Shown here: positions 1-7,214 of the stretch, piece after piece | Layout of the letters: each line of letters starts with the position of its first letter | Position numbering within the stretch: the first letter of the stretch is position 1 | Assembly (NCBI GenBank): GCA_964593585.1 | Contig: CAZQIZ010000001.1 | Location: 62,001 to 126,000 of the forward strand | Direction of reading: 5' to 3' | Source of the DNA: JACQFV01 sp964593585 | Lineage (GTDB): Bacteria > Zixibacteria > MSB-5A5 > WJJR01 | Length of the DNA stretch: 64,000 nt | Notes under the pieces: model-generated | Database searches by the model: none | What the model was told of the DNA's origin: nothing | What the model saw: the letters and a program-made list of their open reading frames with translations, nothing else | Program-made: the position numbers and the translations under genes

Positions 1-765
1 ACGTCCGAAGACCAGATGCGCCGCGTCGGTGTGGGCGCTGGCCAGACGTGTCCACCACTCGACCGCCTCATCGGCACGGCCATCCTCCCAGTAGGCGTCG
101 CCGAGGTAGAGCAGGGCGGGGATGCAATTGGGATCGTGGGAAAGCGCTTCCTTGTATTCGACGCGGGCCTCGTGCTTTTTGCCCTGCGCGGCCAGCTTGG
201 TGCCGGCCAGCGTCTTGTAGAGCGCCAGCGATTGCCCGTCCTTCTGTCCCGAAATCTTCAACGCCGTCTTGCGCGCCTCGTAGGCCTCGTCGAACCGACC
301 GGTGGATTCATAGAGCGACACCAGTTGCGTCGCCGCCCAGAGGTGCTCCTTGTCGATCTCGAGGATCTTCAGAAGCGAGCTTTCGGCGAGCTGATGGTTG
401 GCGGCGGCGAGGTAGTCCTGCGCCAGCGCCTTGTGCACGGCGATCTGCGCCGACTTGGAGAGCCCCAGACGCAGCGTCAGCTCTTCGTGCACACGGATCG
501 CGCGGTCGAACTTGCCGCGCTTGCGCAGCAGGTCGCCGAGCTTGAGGTAGGCGTCGATGTTGCCGGAATCCTCATTGGCGGTCATCTTCAGACGCTCGAA
601 GGCGGTGTGATCGTCGCCATCGACCAGCGCCCGCAGCGCTTCCATGTACAGTTTGGGCGCCTGGCTCGTCCGACGGCGCGAGCTGCGGGTCCAGGCGTAG
701 GCAAACAACGCCGCCCCGATCGCGAAAATCCAAAACACGCTCCAGCCGAATCCGGTAAAGTCCAT
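1..765 (-). CDS. LapB/YciM-like tetratricopeptide protein (C-terminus cut off by window edge)
   Basis: Reading on the minus strand from ATG at 765 the frame stays open through base 1, giving 255 residues of an incomplete protein. It begins with one membrane helix (about residues 7-23, GWSVFWIFAIGAALFAYAW), then a basic stretch and TPR-type helical repeats (for example YLKLGDLLRKRGKFDRAI and YLGDAYWEDGRADEAVEWW). This layout, an N-terminal anchor followed by cytoplasmic TPRs, is that of E. coli LapB, which regulates LpxC turnover and LPS assembly. The gene just upstream encodes a LapA-domain protein, the same pairing as in E. coli. The C-terminal rubredoxin-like metal domain of LapB would lie outside the window, so it cannot be checked. 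Role in LPS or envelope homeostasis is inferred from family and neighbour. Confidence 0.8.
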   Translation of the reverse strand, partial: MDFTGFGWSVFWIFAIGAALFAYAWTRSSRRRTSQAPKLYMEALRALVDGDDHTAFERLKMTANEDSGNIDAYLKLGDLLRKRGKFDRAIRVHEELTLRLGLSKSAQIAVHKALAQDYLAAANHQLAESSLLKILEIDKEHLWAATQLVSLYESTGRFDEAYEARKTALKISGQKDGQSLALYKTLAGTKLAAQGKKHEARVEYKEALSHDPNCIPALLYLGDAYWEDGRADEAVEWWTRLASAHTDAAHLVFGR

Positions 766-813
766 AGCGCGCCCTCGGTCTCAGTTCACCGGCACGGACA
801 CTCCCTGTCAGGG

Positions 814-1119
814 CTAAATCTCATCCAGTTCTTCGATCGTGCGGTTGCGGTAGCTGGCCATCTCCGCCTCCAGCCGCTTGCGGGCGCGACGTTCGGCGCG
901 CAGGTCGGCGTGCAAACGGAAGACATAGGTCAAGCCGAGGATCGCCGCCACCACCATCCCGGCCAGCATTGACCAGTAAACCAGCACCACCATCGGGACG
1001 TCATAGTACTGATGCCAGATCAGGTCCACGGTGCGGATGCGCGGGCCGGAGTTGTAGACGGAAAACCCGATGACGACCGCCAGGACGATCAAGAGTAGAA
1101 TTATGCGAACGACCCACAT
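814..1119 (-). CDS. LapA-domain (DUF1049) membrane protein
   Basis: 101 residues. Two hydrophobic helices (about 3-22 and 43-68) flank a short periplasmic loop, followed by a charged helical tail (LRAERRARKRLEAEMASYRN). Size, the two-helix hairpin and the loop pattern with NSGPRIRTVDL match the LapA/DUF1049 family, small inner-membrane proteins that work with LapB in envelope biogenesis. The stop lies 48 bases before the LapB-like start on the same strand, so the two are probably one transcript. ATG at 1119 is the only reasonable start; no strong Shine-Dalgarno is visible. Confidence 0.8.
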   Translation of the reverse strand: MWVVRIILLLIVLAVVIGFSVYNSGPRIRTVDLIWHQYYDVPMVVLVYWSMLAGMVVAAILGLTYVFRLHADLRAERRARKRLEAEMASYRNRTIEELDEI

Positions 1120-1289
1120 AGGCGGCCCCCTGTGTCAATGCCGAAGTCTATCATGCTCTATCGGCCGGCGCAACCCAATTCGGAGCCGCGGGCGGCACAA
1201 AAAAATGAGGTTGAACGGGTTGCCCGAAGGTGATAACGTGTGTTTTCAGCCGCGCTGATTGGGTGCCATCCGGCCCGCGCGGCCGGCCT

Positions 1290-1361
1290 GCCCCCGTGGT
1301 GTAATGGATAACGCACCAGCCTCCGGAGCTGGTGATACAGGTTCGATTCCTGTCGGGGGTA
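1290..1361 (+). tRNA. tRNA-Arg (anticodon CCG)
   Basis: A complete cloverleaf can be folded by eye. The acceptor stem is GCCCCCG (1290-1296) with CGGGGGT (1354-1360), containing one G-U pair, and A at 1361 is the discriminator. The D arm is GTGT/ACGC, the anticodon stem CCAGC/GCTGG with loop CTCCGGA (1321-1327), and the T arm ACAGG-TTCGATT-CCTGT. The anticodon CCG (1323-1325) reads the Arg codon CGG. No CCA is encoded; the 3' end is followed by CTC. Confidence 0.95.
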
Positions 1362-1370
1362 CTCTCGGCA

Positions 1371-2426
1371 ATGGACAGAACGCCCGCCGCCGGTCCGATC
1401 CCCGTCGCCATGCCGCCTGTGCCTGCCTTGCCACGCATCGCGGTGGTCATCCCGACGCTCAACGAGGCGCCGACGCTGCCGCAGACTCTGGCCGCGTTGG
1501 CCGTGCAGGACTACCCGGCGGAGTTGACCGAGATCCTCGTGCTCGACGGCGGCTCCAGCGACGGCACGCGGCAGATCGTCGCGGCGCACCATGGCCGACC
1601 GGTCCATCTGCTGGACAACCCCGGGCGCACGACCCCGGCGGCGATCAATCTGGCCCTGCGTCAGACCGATGCCGACGCGATCCTGTGGTTGTCAGGCCAT
1701 TGTCTCCTATCCCCGAACTATGTGTCGGCGGTGGCCGCGGCCTATGCCGAACGTCCGGGCCGTGTCTGCGGAGGACGTCTCGAGGTCCGTGGCCAGGGTT
1801 GGCGCGGACGTCTCAATGCGCTGCTTTTGTCCTCGCGCTTCGGCACCGGAGTTTCGCCGCTGCGGTTCGGGCGAAAACCCGGTCCGAGTGACTCGGTGAC
1901 CTTCGCGCTGTTTGACCGACAGATGCTCCTTGCAATGGGCGGGCTGGATGAATCGCTGGCGCGCAATCAGGACAACGATCTCTTCGGCCGTCTGCGCGAG
2001 CAAGGCGTGGAGTTCTGGCGGGTTAATGCCGAAGCGACCTACCTGGCGCCGTCCACATTCTCCGGTCTCTGGCGTCGTGCCTTCCTCAACGGGGCTTGGA
2101 GTCTTTGGGGGCATCGCCGCGGACGCGGCGGGCATCACTGGTGGCATTTTGCGCCCATGGCCATGGTCGGAGCGGGCACGCTCCTGGCCATCCTTTGGTT
2201 CGCCGGGCTAAGCGCGGCCGGGTGGATTCTGCTTTCACTGGCGGCGCTCTATGCCGTGATGGCGATTGTCTCGGCGCTGACGGTGGCGTTGCCATCGCGC
2301 CTGCCCTGGGCGATCCCGGTGTTGCCGCCCTTGTTTCTCATTCACCATGTCATCTATGGTCTGGGCAGTTGGACTGCCCTTCTGCGCGCCAATCCGGTGC
2401 CGCCGCGACCGGCGGTCTCAACCTGA
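1371..2426 (+). CDS. Family 2 glycosyltransferase with C-terminal membrane helices (ExoA-like)
   Basis: About 351 residues. The N-terminal GT-A domain shows the family signatures: IAVVIPTLNEA near residue 25, the DGGSSDGT metal/nucleotide-sugar region near residue 58, and an NQDNDLFGRL segment typical of the catalytic-base region. The C-terminal third has two or three hydrophobic helices (about 265-350), so the enzyme is probably anchored on the inner membrane facing the cytoplasm. This is the plan of ExoA/succinoglycan-type transferases that build exopolysaccharide or glycolipid; the substrate cannot be deduced. The frame is open back into the tRNA. ATG at 1371, only 9 bases after the tRNA 3' end, is the first start outside it; ATG at 1410 is the alternative. 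Confidence 0.85.
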   Translation: MDRTPAAGPIPVAMPPVPALPRIAVVIPTLNEAPTLPQTLAALAVQDYPAELTEILVLDGGSSDGTRQIVAAHHGRPVHLLDNPGRTTPAAINLALRQTDADAILWLSGHCLLSPNYVSAVAAAYAERPGRVCGGRLEVRGQGWRGRLNALLLSSRFGTGVSPLRFGRKPGPSDSVTFALFDRQMLLAMGGLDESLARNQDNDLFGRLREQGVEFWRVNAEATYLAPSTFSGLWRRAFLNGAWSLWGHRRGRGGHHWWHFAPMAMVGAGTLLAILWFAGLSAAGWILLSLAALYAVMAIVSALTVALPSRLPWAIPVLPPLFLIHHVIYGLGSWTALLRANPVPPRPAVST

Positions 2427-2437
2427 GGAGGTGTCCG

Positions 2438-3973
2438 ATGTCACTGCCAATTCTCTGTTCCGCCGCACGTCCGTCGGAACTGCTGGGCGACCATCTGCTG
2501 GCGGTCTTTCTGCCGCCGAAGGGGAAGTTGCCTGTCTGGACGCGCGAACTGCCCTATGATCTGCGCGCGGCGCTGGAGAAAGCCGCCGCGTCGCCGTCCT
2601 TCACCGGCAAGGCCGGGGCCACGCTCGTGGTTCACAGCGCGCCGGGGCAGGCCATACTCGTCGGGACAGGCGACGGTGTCGGCGGTAGCGAGTTGTTGCG
2701 CCGCACCTATGGCGCGCTGGTCACCGCCGCGCGCCAGCACAAGTTCGCCAAGGTCGCCGCGCCGCTGCCGCCCGGGGCCGATGCCGCCGCCGCTGCCGAA
2801 GCGGCGACTGTCGGCGCCGGCCTGGCCAACTACCGCTTCGATTTGTACCGCTCCGAGACCACCCGCGACAAGATTCCCCCGACCATCGCGGCGCTCACCC
2901 TCTTCGACCCCTCGGCCGCGCGACGACGCGCCGCGGTAAGGGGCATCGACAGCGGATCGGTCATCGTCGAAGCGGTCGGCCGTGTCCGTGACATGGTCAA
3001 CACCCCGGCCAATGACCTCAACCCCAAGACCTATGCCGAGGTGGCCGCCGGCTGGTGTCATGAGGCCAAGGTCAAACTCCAGGTCCTCGGCCCGCGCGAG
3101 ATCGAACGCGCCAAGATGGGGTGCGTGATGGCGGTGGGGATGGGGTCGGCCAACGAACCGCGCTTCCTGATTGCCAATTACTTCGGCAACAAGCGCCGCC
3201 CCAAACAGATCGATGTCGCCCTGATCGGCAAGGGCGTGACCTTCGACACCGGCGGCATTTCGATCAAGCCCTGGCAGGACATGTGGGAGATGCGCGGCGA
3301 CATGGCCGGCTCGGCCGTGATGCTGGCCGCCACCTGCGCCGCCGCCAAGATGAAACTACCGCTGAATATCGTCACGCTCACTCCGCTGGTGGAGAACATG
3401 CCCTCCGGGCAGGCGTACCGTCCCGGCGACATCCTGCGCTCGCTCTCCGGCCAGACGATCGAGATCAACTCGACTGACGCCGAAGGCCGTCTCATTCTCG
3501 CCGACGCGCTGACGTATGCCCAGCGTTTCGATCCGGGGGTGATGGTCGATATCGCCACGCTCACCGGCGCGATCAAAGTCGCGCTTGGCGATGTCTACTG
3601 CGGCATCTTCACCGACGCCGACGCGTTGGCGCGCGTGGCCGAGGCCGCGGCCGCCAAATCGGGGGAGCGGGTTTGGCGGATGCCGATGCATGCCGACTAC
3701 GACGACAAGCTGGCGACCGTGGTCGCCGACATGCGCAATTCGGCCGGACGTGACGGCGGCGCCTGCATCGCCGCCGGATTCCTGCGTAAGTTCGCCGGCG
3801 GCTACCCGTGGCTGCACATCGACATCGCCGGCGTCGATTTGGAGCCCAAGGGCCACGCCTACTGCCCCAAGGGCGCATCCGGCTTCGGCGCGCGTCTGGT
3901 GATTGACCTATTGCGTGAATCCAAACTGACCGCGCTGCGCCCCGCGAAGACGAAGGGCGGGAAACGGCGCTGA
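2438..3973 (+). CDS. pepA: Leucyl aminopeptidase (peptidase family M17)
   Basis: 511 residues, the usual M17 length. It has a variable N-terminal domain and a C-terminal catalytic domain with the diagnostic NTDAEGRL signature (around residue 344) and the GKGVTFDTGG segment (around 264). Together these supply the Lys, Asp and Glu ligands of the two-metal centre and the catalytic Arg. The enzyme removes N-terminal residues from peptides in the cytoplasm as a hexamer, for peptide recycling. The start ATG at 2438 follows a strong GAGGAGG Shine-Dalgarno that overlaps the stop of the glycosyltransferase. The frame is open further upstream (to 2096), but that part lies inside the glycosyltransferase gene and is not conserved M17 sequence. 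The downstream gene overlaps at TGATG, so it is translationally coupled. Confidence 0.95.
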   Translation: MSLPILCSAARPSELLGDHLLAVFLPPKGKLPVWTRELPYDLRAALEKAAASPSFTGKAGATLVVHSAPGQAILVGTGDGVGGSELLRRTYGALVTAARQHKFAKVAAPLPPGADAAAAAEAATVGAGLANYRFDLYRSETTRDKIPPTIAALTLFDPSAARRRAAVRGIDSGSVIVEAVGRVRDMVNTPANDLNPKTYAEVAAGWCHEAKVKLQVLGPREIERAKMGCVMAVGMGSANEPRFLIANYFGNKRRPKQIDVALIGKGVTFDTGGISIKPWQDMWEMRGDMAGSAVMLAATCAAAKMKLPLNIVTLTPLVENMPSGQAYRPGDILRSLSGQTIEINSTDAEGRLILADALTYAQRFDPGVMVDIATLTGAIKVALGDVYCGIFTDADALARVAEAAAAKSGERVWRMPMHADYDDKLATVVADMRNSAGRDGGACIAAGFLRKFAGGYPWLHIDIAGVDLEPKGHAYCPKGASGFGARLVIDLLRESKLTALRPAKTKGGKRR

Positions 3974-4761
3974 TGGCCGCCCACTGCAACCTCGGAACCG
4001 TGCGCGCCGCGCTGTTTGATCTGGATGGCGTTTTCCATGTCGGCGACCGGCTGCTGCCCGGCGCGGTCGCGACGCTGGCGTTTTTGCGCGAGCGCGGCAT
4101 CCCGTTTCGCATCATCACCAACACCACCACCCGGTCGCGCGCCTCGCTGACTGAGAAACTGCGCCGGCTGGGGTTGCCGCTTGCGCCCGGCGATCTGATC
4201 ACCGCGCCGTACGCCGGCGCGTTGTTCCTGCGCGCACGTCCCGGCGCGCGCTGTCGTTTTGTCATGACCCCCGATGCCCGCGGCGAGTTTGCCGCCTTCG
4301 CCGACTGCGATGACCGGCCCGACCTGATCGTGCTCGGCGACATCGAAGACCAGGTCAGCTATGCGCTGCTCAACTCGCTGTTCAATCAGATCATGTCCGG
4401 CGCCGAACTGATCGCCCTGCACAAGGGACGCTACTGGCAGGTGCCGGAGGGACTAAAGGTCGACTTGGGGCTGTTTGTGGCCGGACTGGAATACACGACG
4501 GGCAAACCGGCGACGATCATCGGCAAACCCGCGCCGCTCATCTTCGAGCTGGCGATGAGCGAGTTGAGCGTCACGCCAACCGAATGCATCATGTTCGGCG
4601 ATGACCTGGTCAATGATATCGGCGGGGCGCAGGCACTGGGCATCCGTGGCGCGCTGGTGCGCACCGGCAAGTATCGCCCCGGCGACGAATCACGCGGCGC
4701 GATCATCCCCGACGCGGTCATCGATTCGCTTGTTGGCCTCCCGGAACTCCTTGACCGCTAA
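3973..4761 (+). CDS. HAD-IIA family phosphatase (LHPP/NagD-like)
   Basis: 262 residues. HAD motif I is FDLDGVFHVGD at residues 15-25, motif II is ITNTTTRSR, and motif IV is MFGDDLVNDIGGA near residue 203, with the large alpha/beta cap between motifs II and III. The VLVRTGKYRPGDE-like end (ALVRTGKYRPGDE) is typical of the IIA group that includes phospholysine/phosphohistidine phosphatase (LHPP) and NagD. It should hydrolyse a small phosphorylated metabolite or phosphoamino acid in the cytoplasm; the substrate is not predictable. It starts on the last base of the pepA stop (TGATG), so the two are translationally coupled. Confidence 0.88.
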   Translation: MAAHCNLGTVRAALFDLDGVFHVGDRLLPGAVATLAFLRERGIPFRIITNTTTRSRASLTEKLRRLGLPLAPGDLITAPYAGALFLRARPGARCRFVMTPDARGEFAAFADCDDRPDLIVLGDIEDQVSYALLNSLFNQIMSGAELIALHKGRYWQVPEGLKVDLGLFVAGLEYTTGKPATIIGKPAPLIFELAMSELSVTPTECIMFGDDLVNDIGGAQALGIRGALVRTGKYRPGDESRGAIIPDAVIDSLVGLPELLDR

Positions 4762-4774
4762 GAGAGCAAACCTA

Positions 4775-4806
4775 CTCGCCCTCTCCGCTGGATTGGGGAG
4801 GGCGAG
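4775..4806. terminator. Hairpin between convergent genes, likely bidirectional terminator
   Basis: CTCGCCCTC (4775-4783) pairs perfectly with GAGGGCGAG (4798-4806), and the stem can extend inward with one mismatch. It lies between the HAD phosphatase stop and the PilX-like stop. No long T-run follows on either strand, so strength is uncertain. Confidence 0.55.
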
Positions 4807-4846
4807 GATTGCAATCTCGGCTTCCGGTGGTGCGGATCTGCGCTGA

Positions 4847-5992
4847 TTAGATCTCGCGCCATGCCACTTTGGCGTAATGCTTCTTCAGTTCCCAATCACG
4901 CAACGAGCGGTCGTAATGGAAATTTGAGCCGCCGTTGTCCTGGGCCACGTTGCCGACATAAGCGCCGTAGAGGTCGGAGCCACCAATGAGACGTATCTCG
5001 GTGTCCGGGGCATAAACCACCGACTTGACTTCGGCGCCGCCGTTGATGCGGATTTCGGCGCCGCGGCTGTAGATCTGGCATTGGATCGGTTTGCCGGCGA
5101 TGTTGACACGGGCCTGCGAGTTCATGGTGATATTGCCATCAATGTAGATCTTGGCGGTGGCGCCGGGTGCGATCACAATGTTGCCCTGGATGTCCATGCT
5201 CGAGAAATAGTAGATACCGTCGGCAAGCGTGAGCGTGTTGCCTGGGTTGACGCGCAAGGCCTTGCTGCCGTTGTTGAAGTTGAACGATCCCGACAGGCCG
5301 CCGGGCGCCGTGTTGTTGGTCTTGGCGTAGTTGATGTCAGCGACCGACACCGGATCAAAGACCTGCATCGGCGCGGTGGTGGTCGTGTCGCCGCCCACAT
5401 AGGCCGATCCGTCGATCGACAATTCGCCCGCCGATGCAGAACCGGCATCGCCGTTGATCTCGGCGTCGCCGTTGATGTCGACGAAGCCGTTACTGCCCAC
5501 GTCGCCATCCTCCAGCCGCATGGTGGCGATGTAGCTGCCCGAATCGGAGTCGTACGAGTCGGTGTAGGTGCCGCCGAGCAGGTCCATGTGGTCGTCGGCG
5601 AAGGCCGCCCAGCGGAAGGGACGCGCCGGCGCCAGCTTAACTTCGACGCCTGTCTGCGCGCCAGACCGCGTCGCGATCGACCGCAACACCACCGTATCGC
5701 CCAGGCTCGCCTGCGTCGTCTTGTCAATCACGGTCACGTTGTACTGGCCGCCGGCGAACGTCACATTCGATAGGCCGGTGCGCCAGGTTGACGTGTCGCG
5801 GATGATGCCGTAGGCGTGCTCCACACCCGCCTCGGCCAGGTAGAAAGACCGTGTGTCCTGTTGGAAATTCTCGGAGATCGCCATGTCGGTGCTGGACATC
5901 TGCACCGCCGAGATCCCCAGAAGCGAGATCATCATCATCACGGCCAGCGCGATTAACATGGCGGCGCCGCGTTCATTGCGCCTGTCATTCAT
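4847..5992 (-). CDS. PilX-like type IV pilus assembly protein
   Basis: 381 residues. The N-terminus has a short basic leader, RG, then a hydrophobic helix (AAMLIALAVMMMISLLGISAV), followed by SENFQQDTRSFYLAEAGVEHA. The FYLAEAG-E-A string is the hallmark of the PilX N-terminal family. The rest is a beta-rich region with GDTYTDSYDS-like and NGDAEINGDAG repeats, resembling the long C-terminal domain seen on PilX proteins outside Proteobacteria. It probably acts as a minor pilin in the type IV pilus tip complex; as in other PilX proteins, Glu5 of the mature pilin is absent. ATG at 5992 is preceded by GGAGG; a longer frame to 6010 lacks this. It is the last gene of a four-gene minus-strand unit. 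Confidence 0.85.
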   Translation of the reverse strand: MNDRRNERGAAMLIALAVMMMISLLGISAVQMSSTDMAISENFQQDTRSFYLAEAGVEHAYGIIRDTSTWRTGLSNVTFAGGQYNVTVIDKTTQASLGDTVVLRSIATRSGAQTGVEVKLAPARPFRWAAFADDHMDLLGGTYTDSYDSDSGSYIATMRLEDGDVGSNGFVDINGDAEINGDAGSASAGELSIDGSAYVGGDTTTTAPMQVFDPVSVADINYAKTNNTAPGGLSGSFNFNNGSKALRVNPGNTLTLADGIYYFSSMDIQGNIVIAPGATAKIYIDGNITMNSQARVNIAGKPIQCQIYSRGAEIRINGGAEVKSVVYAPDTEIRLIGGSDLYGAYVGNVAQDNGGSNFHYDRSLRDWELKKHYAKVAWREI

Positions 5993-6016
5993 ATTGCCTC
6001 CTTCGATCATGCCCGG

Positions 6017-6562
6017 CTAGAAGTTGCGCAGACGGACCTGCGTCTCGAACGTGCGGCGGCGATACCCGTCGCCGGCGATCAGGGCGCTGTCGGGTTTGGG
6101 GGCGCGCGCGGTCAGCGAAATGTCGATCAGATTCGGCCCCAGCCGTGTCAGCGCGAACGATTCCACATTCTCCGCGAGGACTTCGGGTGACTCACCCTTG
6201 AATTGGCGGTACAAATTGGTCTGCGACTGCTCATCGGTCGCCACGAAGTAAAGCGTGGTGTCGACTTCGGCGGTGGCGTCATCGCGCTGGTAGATCGTCA
6301 GCGAATCGGCGCCGAGCGTGTAGGCCGGGTGGCTTTTCAACTGGTAGCCGCCCATGCGCAGCGCCCCGGCGATCTCATCCAGCGACGCCCGCACATTCTG
6401 TTGGACCGCGGCGACGTCGTTTTCCACCAGCCAGGTCTTGTGCTGCGAGACGTAGAACTCCATCGCCGCGCCCGCCACCAGAAACGTCAGGAAGGACGCG
6501 ATCAGAAATTCGATCAACGTCATGCCCCGTTCCGAATGCCAATAGTGTCTGATCGATCTCAC
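6017..6562 (-). CDS. PilW-like prepilin (type IV pilus minor pilin)
   Basis: 181 residues from GTG at 6562, with GAGG 8 bases upstream. The class III signal is clear: a basic leader ending SERG, then MTLIEFLIASFLTFLVAGAAM, with Glu at mature position +5. Downstream, VRASLDEIAGALRMGGY matches the conserved helix-to-globular boundary of PilW proteins. It should be cut by PilD between Gly and Met, be N-methylated, and join the minor-pilin complex priming pilus assembly. It lies 8 bases after the PilV-like stop and 24 bases before the PilX-like start, in pilV-pilW-pilX order. Confidence 0.88.
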   Translation of the reverse strand: MRSIRHYWHSERGMTLIEFLIASFLTFLVAGAAMEFYVSQHKTWLVENDVAAVQQNVRASLDEIAGALRMGGYQLKSHPAYTLGADSLTIYQRDDATAEVDTTLYFVATDEQSQTNLYRQFKGESPEVLAENVESFALTRLGPNLIDISLTARAPKPDSALIAGDGYRRRTFETQVRLRNF

Positions 6563-6570
6563 GGCGGTCC

Positions 6571-6975
6571 TCAGTTCTTGGTCGTGTACGTGGTGAAGGT
6601 GAGCGTGCGCGCCAGCCCCGACGCGTCGGTCCAGTTGACGGTCGCGTCCACCTTGTAGACATGCGCCGGGATCGACGAGGTCACCGTCTTGTCGGTAACA
6701 CGCGTCGTCACCGTGTATCTGCCGCCATCGAAGGTGCTGGTCTGCACATAGGGGATGGTCGGAAACCCGACGGCGCCGATTTTCTGCTCGATCATTTCCT
6801 GCGCCGCGGCTACCACGCTGGTGATGTTCTCGCTGTGCACGCTGCCCCGCACCGAGATGGCCATCAGCGGCGCCAACCCCAGAATGCCGAGGGTCAATAC
6901 GACCATGGCCGCGAGCACTTCGATGAGGGAGAGCCCCTTTTGATCTGATCCGATCTTGCGCAATCGCCCCAGCAT
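6571..6975 (-). CDS. PilV-like prepilin (type IV pilus minor pilin)
   Basis: About 134 residues. The prepilin motif QKG-LSLIEVLAAMVVLTLGILGLAPLM is near residue 12, with Glu at +5 and the G-I-L-G-L core characteristic of PilV. A short globular beta domain follows (GGRYTVTTRVTD, YKVDATVNW). I chose ATG at 6975 because it gives a normal short leader and has a purine-rich AAGGCGG upstream; the frame is open to 7038, which would give an unusually long leader. It sits between the large first gene of the unit and pilW. Confidence 0.85.
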   Translation of the reverse strand: MLGRLRKIGSDQKGLSLIEVLAAMVVLTLGILGLAPLMAISVRGSVHSENITSVVAAAQEMIEQKIGAVGFPTIPYVQTSTFDGGRYTVTTRVTDKTVTSSIPAHVYKVDATVNWTDASGLARTLTFTTYTTKN

Positions 6976-7214
6976 ATCATCCGCCTTCCTTCGCTTCAGT
7001 GTTCGTCTTGCCGCTGACATAAGCCAATGCCGTGCCAAGAGTCCGGATTCCGTGACAAACCCATAATCCTCCGACTGACAACGCCTTACGCGCCGGGTCG
7101 TTGGGCCGCGCCGATGCCCGTGATGCCAAGCAGTGGCTGCACCGGGCGGAGGTATGGGATCGTGCCCATTGTCGGAAATGCGGATGGGGATGCGGTCGGA
7201 CGGCGTTGGTGCTT

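Noticed and set aside
16..972. Plus-strand open frame at the left edge
   Set aside because: The minus strand gives a membrane-anchored TPR protein next to a LapA-like gene, which is far better supported.
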